The notes under the pieces were generated by a model that saw only the letters and a program-made list of their open reading frames with translations, searched no databases and had not been told where the DNA came from. DNA of 35,691 nucleotides from Planctomycetaceae bacterium (GTDB lineage Bacteria; Planctomycetota; Planctomycetia; Pirellulales; Pirellulaceae), in assembly GCA_015490875.1 (NCBI GenBank), contig WFWZ01000267.1, forward strand, positions 1-35,691, given 5' to 3'. This document shows, one piece after another, positions 1-11,647 of this stretch (its first letter is position 1; each line of letters opens with the position of its first letter). The position numbers and the translations under genes were made by a program.

Positions 1-270
1 CAGCTCGCAATGCCTGTCTACTGCCACAAATCCGTCAGCGTGACTGAAAGTTGTCACTGACCCCGAGCCTTTCCCCAACGGGAAGGCGACCAGTTCGTGC
101 CGGTCCGATCCCAGATGGGAAGGCGCGAGTATCTCTTGGTCAGCCTCGTGAAGGCTCGAAAGGCCGACCGGCACGAACTGGTCGCCTTCCCGTTGGGGAA
201 AGGCTCGGGGTCAGTGACAACTTTCAGTCACGCTGACGGATTTGTGGCAGTAGACAGGCATTGCGAGCTG
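1..270. repeat. Perfect 105-bp inverted repeat with 60-nt spacer (probable fold-back at contig end)
   Basis: Bases 1-105 are the exact reverse complement of 166-270, separated by a 60-base unpaired stretch (106-165). The right arm and the spacer are coding sequence for the MoeA C-terminal domain in one continuous frame. The left arm makes no sense as coding sequence in that frame and contains a stop at 58-60. A perfect palindrome that starts at base 1 and copies neighbouring coding sequence is what a fold-back or chimeric-read artefact at a contig end looks like. A true terminal hairpin or a recent inverted duplication is possible but less likely. Confidence 0.93.
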
Positions 271-1020
271 GTCGATGCGGGCGAGAGCGTGACGGTACGT
301 CTGTTGTCGTCGGAGTTGCCGCTGGCCGATCTGGTCGTCGTGGGAAGCCACTGCGTGGGACTCGACTGGATCTTGTCGCAATTGCACCGGCGAGGCGTGA
401 CGGTACGCTTTCTGGCTGTCGGATCGTGGGGAGGACTGGAAGCGCTCAAGCAGGGTCGGTGCGATGTGGCGGGGATGCACCTGTTCGACCCGAAGACGGA
501 GACATACAACCGTCCGTTCCTGACGGACGAGTTGGTGGTTCTGGGTGGTTATCAACGGTGTCAAGGAATCGTCTTTCGGCAAGATGACCCGCGACTGGCC
601 GGGGCCGATGCGTCCGAGATCTGCAGACGGGTGCGCGAGGATGCCAGTTTACGGATGGTCAATCGGAATGCCTCGAGCGGCACGCGGGTGCTGATCGACC
701 GGCTTCTGGAAGGACGCCGGCCCGCCGGATACGGGCTTCAGCCGAGAACCCACCATGCGGTGGCTGCGGCCGTGGCGCAGGGACGTGCCGACTGGGGTGT
801 GGCGATCGAGTGGGTAGCGCGGGAACGAGGCCTGGGATTCTGCCCGTTGCAGGAGGAGACTTACGAGCTGGTGGGACATGTCGAAACGGTCGAACGTCCC
901 TCGGTCGTCGCACTGCGAAGCTGGCTGGCGGAGGAGGAGACGGCAAGGGAACTGGGGCGATTCGGTTTTCGGTTGCGAGAAGCCGAGCCTGTTGGGGCAC
1001 CGCAACAAGGGGCCGGATGA
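97..1020 (+). CDS. MoeA-type molybdopterin/tungstopterin protein, C-terminal domain plus PBP-like domain (5'-truncated)
   Basis: This is the 3' part of a MoeA-like gene. MoeA inserts molybdate or tungstate into molybdopterin. Residues 5-70 read like MoeA domain IV (SQMGRREYLLVSL, then PLGKGSGSVTTFSHADGF). Residues 75-290 look like the periplasmic-binding-protein-like domain fused to many archaeal and bacterial MoeA proteins (GSHC, SWGGLEALKQGRCDVAGMHL, NRNASSGTRVLID). That domain is thought to bind an oxyanion or metal ligand. The GTG at 97 lies inside the inverted repeat, so it is probably not a real start. Genuine coding sequence begins at about 106 and MoeA domains I-III are missing. The stop overlaps the start of the next gene (ATGA), implying translational coupling with the AOR-family enzyme and fitting a job in loading its W/Mo cofactor. 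The domain assignment is firm; the metal is inferred from the neighbour. Confidence 0.8.
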   Translation: MPVRSQMGRREYLLVSLVKARKADRHELVAFPLGKGSGSVTTFSHADGFVAVDRHCELVDAGESVTVRLLSSELPLADLVVVGSHCVGLDWILSQLHRRGVTVRFLAVGSWGGLEALKQGRCDVAGMHLFDPKTETYNRPFLTDELVVLGGYQRCQGIVFRQDDPRLAGADASEICRRVREDASLRMVNRNASSGTRVLIDRLLEGRRPAGYGLQPRTHHAVAAAVAQGRADWGVAIEWVARERGLGFCPLQEETYELVGHVETVERPSVVALRSWLAEEETARELGRFGFRLREAEPVGAPQQGAG

Positions 1021-2855
1021 TGGGCTACGGCTACCATCGGCGCTATCTGTGGATCGATGTCAGCACCGGAGAGGCTCGAGCCATTCCGCTGGAGGAGGAA
1101 GTTCTGCGAGCCTACCTGGGTGGTGTGGGATTGGGGACGTGGCTCCTTCTGCGACATGCTCCCCTCGGCGTGGATCCTCTGGCGCCCGAAGCACCGTTGG
1201 TTGTCGCCTTCAGTCCACTCGTGGGTGGTCCCCTGACGACGTCGGCCAAGTTCGCCATCGTCTCGAAGTCCCCCCTGACCAACCGGATCAACGACAGTCT
1301 TTGCTCGTCGCGTTTCGCGTTGGCGGGAAAGCGAACGGGTTTTGACGCCATCGTGGTCACCGGGCGAGCTACGGAACCGAGCCTGTTGCTCGTGGATGAA
1401 GAACGGGTGGAACTCGTTCCGGCTGCCACGTGGTGGGGGCGCGAGATACGAGCGACGCAGGAGGGATTGGAAGGGAAGTTCGGTTCGCGATGGGAAAGCC
1501 TGGTCATCGGGCCCGCCGGGGAACACCTCGTTCGGTTCGCCACGGTTTCGCATGCGGGACGGCACGCCGGACGTGGAGGAACGGGAGCTGTGCTCGGAGC
1601 AAAGCAGCTAAAGGGGATTCTGGTCCGTGGCGAGCGGACCGTCCGGGTGGCCGATCCTCAGCGGCTGGGCATCCTCGCTCGCCGGCTCTCCGCGGCCTCG
1701 CTCGGGCCGGCGACGGAGAAGTACCGCGAACTGGGGACGGTGGCCAACCTGGCGACGCTCCAGCGCCTGCACGCATTGCCCACTCGGAATTTTTCGCCCG
1801 ATTATCAGAGCCGGGCCTTCTCCCTGTCACGCGCCTCATTCGCAGAGTCGGGCCAGGTGGTGCGACGGTCGTGCGCCGCATGCGGGATCGGCTGTGAGCA
1901 CCTCTTTGTATCCTCAGAGGGCCGGCGAGATGCCGATGACAGAGTGCGGTTGGAATACGAAAACGTTTTCGCACTGGGCCCACTGTGCGGGGTCGCCGAT
2001 CCGGCCATCGTGCGCCGGGCGTCGCACCGGTGTGACGAACTGGGAATGGACACCATGAGTGCCGGGGCCACGTTGGCGATGGCGATGGAGTGTGTCGAGC
2101 GGGGATGGTGGACCGGCGTGCCGCTCCGTTTCGGCGACGGCGAGGCCCTGTTGGACGGACTGGAGAAAATCGCTCGCCGAGATGCGTTCGGAGATTGGCT
2201 GGCCGAAGGGAGTCGGCGTCTGGGCGAGTTACTCGGTGAGCCGGCATGTTCGCTGGCTGCCCACGTCAAAGGACTCGAGATGCCCGGGTACGATCCGAGG
2301 ACCATGCAGACGCTGGCAGTTGGGCTGGCCGTCGCGGCTCGCGGAGCCGACCACAACCGTTCGGGAGCCTACCAACGGGACCTCTCTCCACAGGCGGATC
2401 GTTTTCGGATTACCCCCCGAACGCCGCTGGACGTGATGGCCTGTGAAGAGGAAGCCGCACTCTATGACTCGCTGATCCTGTGCAAGTTCGTCCGACGGGC
2501 CCTTGGACGCGATCCTCACGAGGCGATCGCCGAAATGCTCGAGGCAACGGTCGGTTGGCACATGACACCTGGGGAGTTGATCGAGATCGCTCACCGCGTG
2601 ATCGATGCACGGCATTTGTTCAACGAGCGGCAAGGGTGGACGGCGGACGAGGACACATTGCCGGAACGTTTTTTCCAGGAGCCGGCGATCCTGTCGGACG
2701 GGACGCGGATTCACTTGGACCGTGATGATTTCCGAAGAGCGGTGCAGCAGTACTACGCATTGCGAGGCTGGGATGGCTGCGGGAGGCTGAGTGAGTCCCG
2801 ACAGAGGGAGCTGTTGCTGGAGCACTGCACCGATGTTCACAATCCATGCTTCTAG
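1017..2855 (+). CDS. Aldehyde ferredoxin oxidoreductase family protein (tungsten-dependent)
   Basis: A 612-residue protein of the AOR family, cytoplasmic enzymes that oxidise aldehydes to carboxylates using a bis-pterin tungsten (or molybdenum) centre and one [4Fe-4S] cluster, with ferredoxin as partner. The N-terminal domain has the family pattern (LGGVGLGTWLL, SPLVGGPLTTSAKFAIVSKSPLT, HAGRHAGRGGTGAVLGAKQLK). The cluster ligands are visible as C286-x2-C289-x3-C293 plus C489. These positions fall almost exactly where the Pyrococcus AOR cysteines do, and the length matches the family. The open frame runs upstream to 810, but that part overlaps the moeA-like gene in another frame. The start at 1017, overlapping the preceding stop as ATGA, is preferred (ATG at 1020 is equally possible). 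The substrate cannot be told from sequence. Clustering with the MoeA-PBP gene supports a W/Mo enzyme. Confidence 0.93.
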   Translation: MMGYGYHRRYLWIDVSTGEARAIPLEEEVLRAYLGGVGLGTWLLLRHAPLGVDPLAPEAPLVVAFSPLVGGPLTTSAKFAIVSKSPLTNRINDSLCSSRFALAGKRTGFDAIVVTGRATEPSLLLVDEERVELVPAATWWGREIRATQEGLEGKFGSRWESLVIGPAGEHLVRFATVSHAGRHAGRGGTGAVLGAKQLKGILVRGERTVRVADPQRLGILARRLSAASLGPATEKYRELGTVANLATLQRLHALPTRNFSPDYQSRAFSLSRASFAESGQVVRRSCAACGIGCEHLFVSSEGRRDADDRVRLEYENVFALGPLCGVADPAIVRRASHRCDELGMDTMSAGATLAMAMECVERGWWTGVPLRFGDGEALLDGLEKIARRDAFGDWLAEGSRRLGELLGEPACSLAAHVKGLEMPGYDPRTMQTLAVGLAVAARGADHNRSGAYQRDLSPQADRFRITPRTPLDVMACEEEAALYDSLILCKFVRRALGRDPHEAIAEMLEATVGWHMTPGELIEIAHRVIDARHLFNERQGWTADEDTLPERFFQEPAILSDGTRIHLDRDDFRRAVQQYYALRGWDGCGRLSESRQRELLLEHCTDVHNPCF

Positions 2856-2922
2856 CCCACTGCGGCCTGTTGGCCGGCGGGTCCTGCCCGTGTTACTGTT
2901 GATACATGATTTCCCACACTGA

Positions 2923-6321
<3,399 letters not shown>

Positions 6322-6332
6322 GACGGGATGAA

Positions 6333-7265
6333 TTAGTCCTCCATGTTCCACGCGGTGAGCCACTGGGTCGAGACGGGCTTGGCGTGAAGCTCGTCGAGTA
6401 GGCGGGTGTGCAAGTCGGGCAGGTGGCCGGCGCCGTAGAAGATGGCGATCCGCGTCTTGCCCGCCTCAAGTTGCCGGCGCAACACTTCGAGTGCTCGTTT
6501 GTTGCGTTCGGTGATAATGGTGGACCCCTTGGGGCCCTCGAAGACGGCCGTCAGGGTGCTCATGTCGGCGAGCTGGCCGGCCATGAGTCGTTTCAGTTCG
6601 AGGGCTCGGTTCTGAGCGAAGAAGGCGCGTAGAAGCTCGAGGTCCGACGGGGGGCGCGTCGACGCTTCCCCTTTGCGGTTTTCATCGAGCGACGCCTTCA
6701 TGGCTCGCAACACGAACTTCCACAGGCTCTCGTTGCGCTCCTTCATCGACTGAGCGAACTCTTCGGGCGACAAATCGGCGTGGACGAAGTGTTCGCGAGT
6801 ATAGTCGATCTGTTCGAGCTGAAACTCGAGGTCGAGCAGCCGTCTCATGCTTTGCTGGAGAAAACTGATCGGATGGTTGCTGCGTCGGCCACCTTTGGGA
6901 ATCCGCGTTCCCTTCGGCGCCACCAATTCGTACAAGACGGCATCGTACTTCGCGAGTCGCTGATTGAGTTCGTCGTAGTAGGCTTTATCCGCGATATGGA
7001 CGACTCCGACGAGGTCGACTTGGCACGACCGTTCTTGGTAGGTGAGCTGGTAACGCGCGATGGCGGTGTCCATGGCAATGATCTTGTCGGCGTCCTTGGC
7101 CTTGCGAATACGGACAAACTTGGGAGGGGCCGCCGCGGCAGGTTGTTTCGACTGTTCGGCTCGAGTCGCCAAGGGCAAGAACAGCGTCGCGAAGCAAGCG
7201 AAAGTGGCGACCCGGGGGAATCGAAGCACGTCGACGCGGCCGGGTCTGGTGAGGCGGTGGTTCAT
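6333..7265 (-). CDS. TraB/GumN (Tiki-like) family exported protein
   Basis: A 310-residue protein with an N-terminal signal sequence (hydrophobic stretch about 17-34 ending in ATRA) and then a TraB/GumN-type fold. The two hallmark histidine blocks are present: VDLVGVVHIADKAYYDELN near 85-100, and IAIFYGAGHLPDLHTRL near the C-terminus, preceded by ERNKRALEVL. Related Tiki proteins are metalloproteases, but the bacterial members have mostly unknown functions, so I give none. It is convergent with the FAAL-ACP-AONS gene (11-bp gap). An AGGACAGG ribosome-binding sequence lies just before the ATG at 7265. Confidence 0.8.
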   Translation of the reverse strand: MNHRLTRPGRVDVLRFPRVATFACFATLFLPLATRAEQSKQPAAAAPPKFVRIRKAKDADKIIAMDTAIARYQLTYQERSCQVDLVGVVHIADKAYYDELNQRLAKYDAVLYELVAPKGTRIPKGGRRSNHPISFLQQSMRRLLDLEFQLEQIDYTREHFVHADLSPEEFAQSMKERNESLWKFVLRAMKASLDENRKGEASTRPPSDLELLRAFFAQNRALELKRLMAGQLADMSTLTAVFEGPKGSTIITERNKRALEVLRRQLEAGKTRIAIFYGAGHLPDLHTRLLDELHAKPVSTQWLTAWNMED

Positions 7266-7322
7266 GGCCTGTCCTGCCGAGAAGATAGGGAAAGAATCGG
7301 AACGGTCGGTCTACTGTTTCCA

Positions 7323-7328
7323 AGTATA
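7323..7328 (-). promoter_or_regulatory. Possible -10 element of the TraB-like gene
   Basis: Read on the minus strand this is TATACT, a good -10 match, about 58 nt upstream of the start codon at 7265. The matching -35 is poor (TTCGCG at 17-bp spacing), so the call is tentative. Confidence 0.35.
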
Positions 7329-7439
7329 GGCTTTCGGGAGCCGGCCGCGAAGCGCGGGCGCAGGGGGGTGACCGACGACGCGGCCGGAGCAACGTCGGAT
7401 TGGTAGTAACAGGGACGGACCGGCCGGGGCGTCTGGTAC

Positions 7440-7468
7440 TTGCCAGAAAGACCGATTTTCGGCATAAT
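7440..7468 (+). promoter_or_regulatory. Sigma70-type promoter upstream of tandem hairpins
   Basis: TTGCCA at 7440-7445 and CATAAT at 7463-7468 are separated by 17 bp. Transcription would start near 7475 and run into the terminator ending at 7684, giving an RNA of about 210 nt. No convincing protein-coding gene lies between. Confidence 0.5.
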
Positions 7469-7557
7469 GGTTGCCGACAATGAGTGGCCGTCGATTTGGT
7501 GGCCGAAGGCGGGAAAGGCAGTGTCAGCGGGCTTGTGCCGAGCTTTGAGAATGTGGC

Positions 7558-7587
7558 TTGATGCCCTTACCCGCGATTTGGTATGGT
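7558..7587 (+). promoter_or_regulatory. Second possible promoter just before the tandem hairpins
   Basis: TTGATG at 7558-7563 and TATGGT at 7582-7587 are 18 bp apart. A start near 7594 would begin only a few bases before the first hairpin, giving a compact RNA of about 90 nt. Confidence 0.35.
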
Positions 7588-7593
7588 GCTCCA

Positions 7594-7684
7594 AGTTGTG
7601 TTGTCTCATCGGGAATCTGCCCCGCCTGGTGAGACAACCTCTTCTGCCTCCTCGGGAATCTGCCCCGCCCGAGGGGGTTTTTTT
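7594..7684 (+). ncRNA. Candidate structured small RNA or 5' leader with two identical-loop hairpins
   Basis: Hairpin 1 pairs 7600-7613 with 7625-7638 (14 pairs, two of them G-U). Hairpin 2 pairs 7647-7656 with 7668-7677 and is followed by seven T. Both present the same 11-nt loop, AATCTGCCCCG, within an 18-nt exact repeat at 7609-7626 and 7652-7669, while their lower stems differ in sequence. Conserved loops on different stems suggest that the loop is the functional part, for example a C-rich seed for pairing with purine-rich ribosome-binding sites or a protein or ligand site. It could be a free small RNA, since it has its own promoter candidates and terminator, or an attenuated leader of the BBP7 gene that starts at 7941. 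No known RNA family is recognised. Confidence 0.55.
7647..7684 (+). terminator. Rho-independent terminator of the candidate small RNA
   Basis: A 10-bp GC-rich stem (7647-7656 with 7668-7677), an 11-nt loop and a T7 tract at 7678-7684. No plus-strand gene ends nearby, so it terminates either a non-coding transcript or a leader. Confidence 0.8.
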
Positions 7685-7940
7685 CTAGATCGATTCGGCC
7701 CCCTGCTCGCCATCGATGGAGCCACGGCGCGACCGCCAGTTTCTCTGTTTTCCCAGGTCGCTCAACTCGGCACCGACTCGGTTCGGTGATAGGACGGCTT
7801 TTCCACAACCTTTGCCGTTCTTACTCAACTTCTGGGAGCGGCAAACCCGATACTACCGGCACACGAAGCAGAATCGGCGCGCTCTCATGGCGGGAGCGAG
7901 CTGGAGAAGTGGACCCAAGTGCCAAGGGTGGAATTGTACC

Positions 7941-9104
7941 ATGTCTGTGACCAAGCACTACTGTTTCCTGGCGTTGGTAGCCATGATGTGGGTGGGGGCG
8001 GCGCGTGCTCAAGCGCAGCTCTTTCGCCCGTTCGCCTTCCCACCGGTGACATCGGACTTCCAATTCTTCGCCCCCAATGACATCGACACATTCGGAGGGC
8101 GGCCCACTTACCGCACGGGATGGTATGGCAGCTACGACCGGCTGTATATCAATGTTTCGCGCCCCGAATACCAGCTCGTCGACCGGGGAAGCAATCAGGC
8201 GCCCATGACTTTGGCGTCCGACCGCATGGGCGACTTTACGTGGGGTACGCAGTTCGAACTCGGCTATGTCGACGACGATCGCAAAGGGTGGGCGTTCCGT
8301 TATTTTCGCATCGGCGGACCGCAGGCGAATCAGAACGACGTGGTGGAGCGACTGACTCGCTTCACGACGCCTCCCGATCCCGATGACGATCCCGCGTCGC
8401 CGCCGGGAGACCAAAACAACTATCGATACCTCTTCCGAGCATACGACGTTTCGAACTCGATCAACGTCGGCAAGCTGCACAGCCTGGAGTTGAACCGAAC
8501 GTGGCTCTGGAAGCCTCTCCACTACGGAGGTACACTCGAGCCGTTCGCTGGTTTTCGATATGTCCAGTTCACGAACCTCATCCGACGCATGGAGTACCAG
8601 CGGTTCGATGCGAACGGTGCGCCCATCCCTTCGGACAATCCTCTTCAAGCAGCCCAAGACACGGCCGAAAGTGAACAGTTGGTAACGGACGACCGCTATT
8701 TCATCAATGACATGGTTGGCGGCCAACTCGGGATCCGCTGGTCGAAGCTCTACCGGCGGTGGAACTTCTACGGGGATACACGTTTCTTCGCGTTCCAGAA
8801 CTTCCAGAACTGGAACCGGAATTTGATTCGAGTCCACACGTTTTACGGTGGACAAGCCATCGACGATCTTCCGACAGCGACTCGCTCGCTGCGTGAAAGC
8901 GATGCCGCTTCGGCGAACGAGTTCGTTTGGGGCGGTGAGGCTCGGATCAACGCGGCGTTGCAGGTGACACGCGACTTCTCGCTGCGAGTCGGATTCGACT
9001 TCGTCTATTTCGGACAGGGTGTCGGCCGAGGCTATACGGTGGCGGACAACAGCGAAGATCTCCTGTTGTTCGGCGTCAACTTCGGAGCGACACTCAACCG
9101 GTGA
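7941..9104 (+). CDS. BBP7-family outer membrane beta-barrel protein
   Basis: A 387-residue secreted protein. The signal peptide is clear (MSVTKHYCFLALVAMMWVG, cut near AQA), and this sets the start at 7941 with AAGGGTGGA just upstream; the open frame extends to 7716 without signal-like sequence. The mature part has alternating aromatic and polar stretches typical of barrel strands (for example GWAFRYFRIGG, EPFAGFRYVQF, RWNFYGDTRFFAF, FSLRVGFDFVYFGQG) and ends with a strand-like LLLFGVNFGATLNR. This matches the planctomycete-expanded BBP7 / Lpg1974-like barrel family. It probably sits in the outer membrane as a pore or structural protein; the substrate is unknown. A strong terminator follows it. 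Confidence 0.8.
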   Translation: MSVTKHYCFLALVAMMWVGAARAQAQLFRPFAFPPVTSDFQFFAPNDIDTFGGRPTYRTGWYGSYDRLYINVSRPEYQLVDRGSNQAPMTLASDRMGDFTWGTQFELGYVDDDRKGWAFRYFRIGGPQANQNDVVERLTRFTTPPDPDDDPASPPGDQNNYRYLFRAYDVSNSINVGKLHSLELNRTWLWKPLHYGGTLEPFAGFRYVQFTNLIRRMEYQRFDANGAPIPSDNPLQAAQDTAESEQLVTDDRYFINDMVGGQLGIRWSKLYRRWNFYGDTRFFAFQNFQNWNRNLIRVHTFYGGQAIDDLPTATRSLRESDAASANEFVWGGEARINAALQVTRDFSLRVGFDFVYFGQGVGRGYTVADNSEDLLLFGVNFGATLNR

Positions 9105-9130
9105 TTTCCCGTGGCACTTGGGCGATCAGG

Positions 9131-9167
9131 GCCTCGAGTGGCGATCCAGCCGCTCGAGGCTTTTTTT
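9131..9167 (+). terminator. Rho-independent terminator after the BBP7 gene
   Basis: Stem 9131-9141 with 9150-9160 (11 pairs, one G-U), an 8-nt loop and a T7 tract at 9161-9167. It lies 27 bp after the stop codon. Confidence 0.9.
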
Positions 9168-9317
9168 GTGCGCTGCAAGGTGGCTTTTCCAACCGGGAGT
9201 GGTGGCGGCGACGGGGCGCGAAACGGGAGCAGAATTCCACTTCCCTCGCCATGCTGAATTCTTCATACTGAGCACTCCGGATACGTTTCGATCCGGCGAG
9301 CCCAGAGAAACCGCCCG

Positions 9318-10151
9318 ATGGAGTCCAGCAGCATGGGAAGATTGGCCGTCAGCGAATTGACGACGTACCAGTGGTCATTTGAGCAGGACGTGCGCGCCTA
9401 TGCGGAGACGGGTTTCGATGGCATCGCGGTTTGGCGTCAGAAACTCTCGGATTACGGCGAGGAAAAAGGGGCCGAACTGCTGGCCGAATCGTCGCTGGAC
9501 GTGACCACCCTTTGGTGGACGGGGGGGTTTACGGGGAGTGACGGCCGGAGTTTCCAAGAGTGCGTGACGGACGCTCGCGAAGCCTTGTACCTCGCCCAAC
9601 TCCTCGGGGCCCGCTCGGTGCTCGTGCACAGCGGCGGCCGAAATGGACACACCCGCAATCACGCCAGGCGACTGTTGGCGGAGGGGATTCGGACGGTCTT
9701 GCCACTAGCAGAGGAGTTTGGCGTTACATTGCTGCTTGAGCCGATGCCGCCTGAGTGCGCCGGCCCTTGGACCTTTCTGACAAGCCTGGAAGAGGCTTGT
9801 ACGCTGCTGGACGAACTCGGGACGCATCACGTCAAGCTGGCACTGGACACGTACTGGTTCGGTCATGAGCGGCACTTGGTCAGTCGACTGCCTCGTTTGA
9901 GTCCGTACCTGGGTGCTGTCCATCTGGCGGACGCTTCGGGACCCCCGTCCCCGGAAGTGCGTCGCCGGCGGTTGGGACGGGGCCATCTGCCACTTACGGA
10001 AATCCTCGCCGCTCTACTGGAATCAGGCTTCGACGGTGATTTCGAAATCGAGATCGTGGGTGAGGAGATCGAGGGAGCCGATTATCGCGAGCTTCTGAAG
10101 GAACAACTCGAAGCGTTCCGTCTGTTGTGGCAGGCATGTGCGGCTGCGTGA
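9318..10151 (+). CDS. Sugar phosphate isomerase/epimerase family protein (xylose-isomerase-like TIM barrel)
   Basis: A 277-residue protein of the AP-endonuclease-2/xylose-isomerase-like TIM-barrel family, the superfamily of hydroxypyruvate isomerases, tagatose epimerases and IolE/IolI enzymes. Visible are the N-terminal barrel start (AETGFDGIAVWRQKL), SVLVHSGG, the metal-ligand strand LLLEPMPPE, LALDTYWFGHE, GAVHLADASG, and FDGDFEIEIVGEE near the end with the last acidic ligand. The metal-binding Glu/Asp/His set therefore seems complete. The sugar substrate cannot be assigned. The PQQ-propeller gene follows 58 bp later on the same strand and may share its transcript. Confidence 0.8.
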   Translation: MESSSMGRLAVSELTTYQWSFEQDVRAYAETGFDGIAVWRQKLSDYGEEKGAELLAESSLDVTTLWWTGGFTGSDGRSFQECVTDAREALYLAQLLGARSVLVHSGGRNGHTRNHARRLLAEGIRTVLPLAEEFGVTLLLEPMPPECAGPWTFLTSLEEACTLLDELGTHHVKLALDTYWFGHERHLVSRLPRLSPYLGAVHLADASGPPSPEVRRRRLGRGHLPLTEILAALLESGFDGDFEIEIVGEEIEGADYRELLKEQLEAFRLLWQACAAA

Positions 10152-10209
10152 CGGCCCCACGCATAGGGGAATGCTGGGAGTTTCCCGGCGCAGGTGCGAG
10201 AATCCATTC

Positions 10210-11619
10210 ATGTTGGACGTTTTCCCGATCCAGATTCTGCGACAACTCTTGATTTGGATTTCGGTGCTGGTCGTCGGATGCCACGCCACATTCGCGGATG
10301 AGCCTCATGTGGTCAGCCTCTGGACGCGCCCGCAAGGAGAGGACTGGCCCGAGTTCCTCGGTCCCGCTCGTAATGGCAAGTCAAGGGAACGAGGCATCTG
10401 GACCGACTGGGATCGGCGCAAGCCGCGAGTCGTCTGGCAGCACGAAATCGGCGAGGGATATGCCATCGGAAGCGTGGCAGCCGGCCGATTCATCCAGGCC
10501 GACCGCTCGGGAGGAAAAATCCGAATCTTCTGTTGGAACGCCGAGACGGGGCAGCAGCTATGGCAATACGACTATCCTACTACCTATCGCGACTACTACG
10601 GGTATGACGGTGGACCGCGCTGTTCTCCCTTGATCGATGGCGACCGCGTCTATGTCTATGGTCCCGACGGACGCCTGATCTGCCTGGGACTGGCCGACGG
10701 GCAGTTGCGCTGGGAATGCGACACGGTCAAGAAATTCGGGGTCGTGCAGAACTTCTTCGGTGTCGGGAGCACACCAGCCGTCTACGAGGACAAACTTTGG
10801 GTCATGGTGGGAGGGAGTCCTCCCGAGGACCGAGGCTTGGGCCCCGACCGACTTGACCAGGTGCGCGGCAACGGGACTGGCATGGTCGCTTTCGATAAGT
10901 ACACCGGGCGCGTTCTTGCGAAAGTCTCCAACGAACTCGCCAGTTACAGCTCTCCTGTCATCGCAACCATCCATGGCCGGCCCTGGTGCTTCGCTTATTG
11001 CCGCGGAGGACTGTTGGCGTTCAACCCGGCCAGTGGCAAAGTCGATTTCCACTATCCGTGGCGTTCCCAGTTGCTCGAAAGCGTCGTGGTCAGCACGCCG
11101 GTGGTCGTGGGAAACGAAGTCCTGATTACGGAAACCTATGGTCCTGGAACGAGCCTCTTACGTGTCCGACCAGGAGGGTATGAAGTAGTCTGGCGCGACG
11201 AGCGGCGCCAGCGCAACAAGGTGCTCCAAGGACACATGATGACGCCGATCTACCACGAGGGGTACGTGTATGCGTGCAGCGGCCGGAACCCACCCGTCGA
11301 CTTGCGTTGCTTCGAATGGAAGACGGGGAAGCTGATGTGGAAACTCGAGCGGCAATACCGGACGTCGTTTCTCTACGTCGACGGGCACCTGGTGGCGATC
11401 GACGAAACGGGAAAACTACGCCTGATCCAAGCCGATCCGAAGCAATACACGCTGGTGGCCGAGTGGGACTTGAGCGAGCGTAATGCTCTCGGCGGCGGCC
11501 AGCAGCTCAAGTACCCCTGCTGGGCCGCTCCCATCCTCTCTCACGGCCTGCTCTACGTGCGCGGTGCCGGGCGAGTGGTCTGCTTGGAGCTGATTCCTCC
11601 GGAGCGTGCCCAGGAGTAG
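10210..11619 (+). CDS. PQQ-like beta-propeller repeat protein, exported
   Basis: A 469-residue protein made of PQQ-binding-like/WD-type blades: an opening DWPEFLGPARNGKSRERG block typical of planctomycete members, then repeats such as IFCWNAETGQQLWQYDY, LICLGLADGQLRWECD, MVAFDKYTGRVLAK, LLAFNPASGKVDFHYP and LRCFEWKTGKLMWKLER. The N-terminus has a hydrophobic segment (LLIWISVLVVGCHATFADE) that acts as a signal, which favours ATG 10210 over the upstream frame opening at 10138. There is no dehydrogenase active site, so it is not a quinoprotein dehydrogenase. It is probably a periplasmic scaffold or binding protein. The planctomycete family is large and mostly uncharacterised. Confidence 0.85.
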   Translation: MLDVFPIQILRQLLIWISVLVVGCHATFADEPHVVSLWTRPQGEDWPEFLGPARNGKSRERGIWTDWDRRKPRVVWQHEIGEGYAIGSVAAGRFIQADRSGGKIRIFCWNAETGQQLWQYDYPTTYRDYYGYDGGPRCSPLIDGDRVYVYGPDGRLICLGLADGQLRWECDTVKKFGVVQNFFGVGSTPAVYEDKLWVMVGGSPPEDRGLGPDRLDQVRGNGTGMVAFDKYTGRVLAKVSNELASYSSPVIATIHGRPWCFAYCRGGLLAFNPASGKVDFHYPWRSQLLESVVVSTPVVVGNEVLITETYGPGTSLLRVRPGGYEVVWRDERRQRNKVLQGHMMTPIYHEGYVYACSGRNPPVDLRCFEWKTGKLMWKLERQYRTSFLYVDGHLVAIDETGKLRLIQADPKQYTLVAEWDLSERNALGGGQQLKYPCWAAPILSHGLLYVRGAGRVVCLELIPPERAQE

Positions 11620-11647
11620 GCCACGTGCGAGAACGCCTTCCCGACCA

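Larger units (their letters stand above)
7266..7940. other. 675-bp intergenic region between divergent genes
   Basis: It holds the minus-strand promoter candidate of the TraB-like gene, two plus-strand promoter candidates, the tandem hairpins and a terminator. From 7685 to 7940 I see no further clear signal apart from the ribosome-binding sequence of the BBP7 gene. Reading frames that cross this region have neither ribosome-binding sites nor recognisable protein sequence. Confidence 0.6.

Noticed and set aside
810..1016. N-terminal extension of the AOR-family protein
   Set aside because: It overlaps the conserved PBP-like domain in another frame, and its sequence does not resemble the AOR family, whose N-terminus begins at about 1017.
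7440..7688. 82-codon frame across the tandem hairpins
   Set aside because: It runs through the hairpins and terminator, has no ribosome-binding site, and begins at the promoter's -35.
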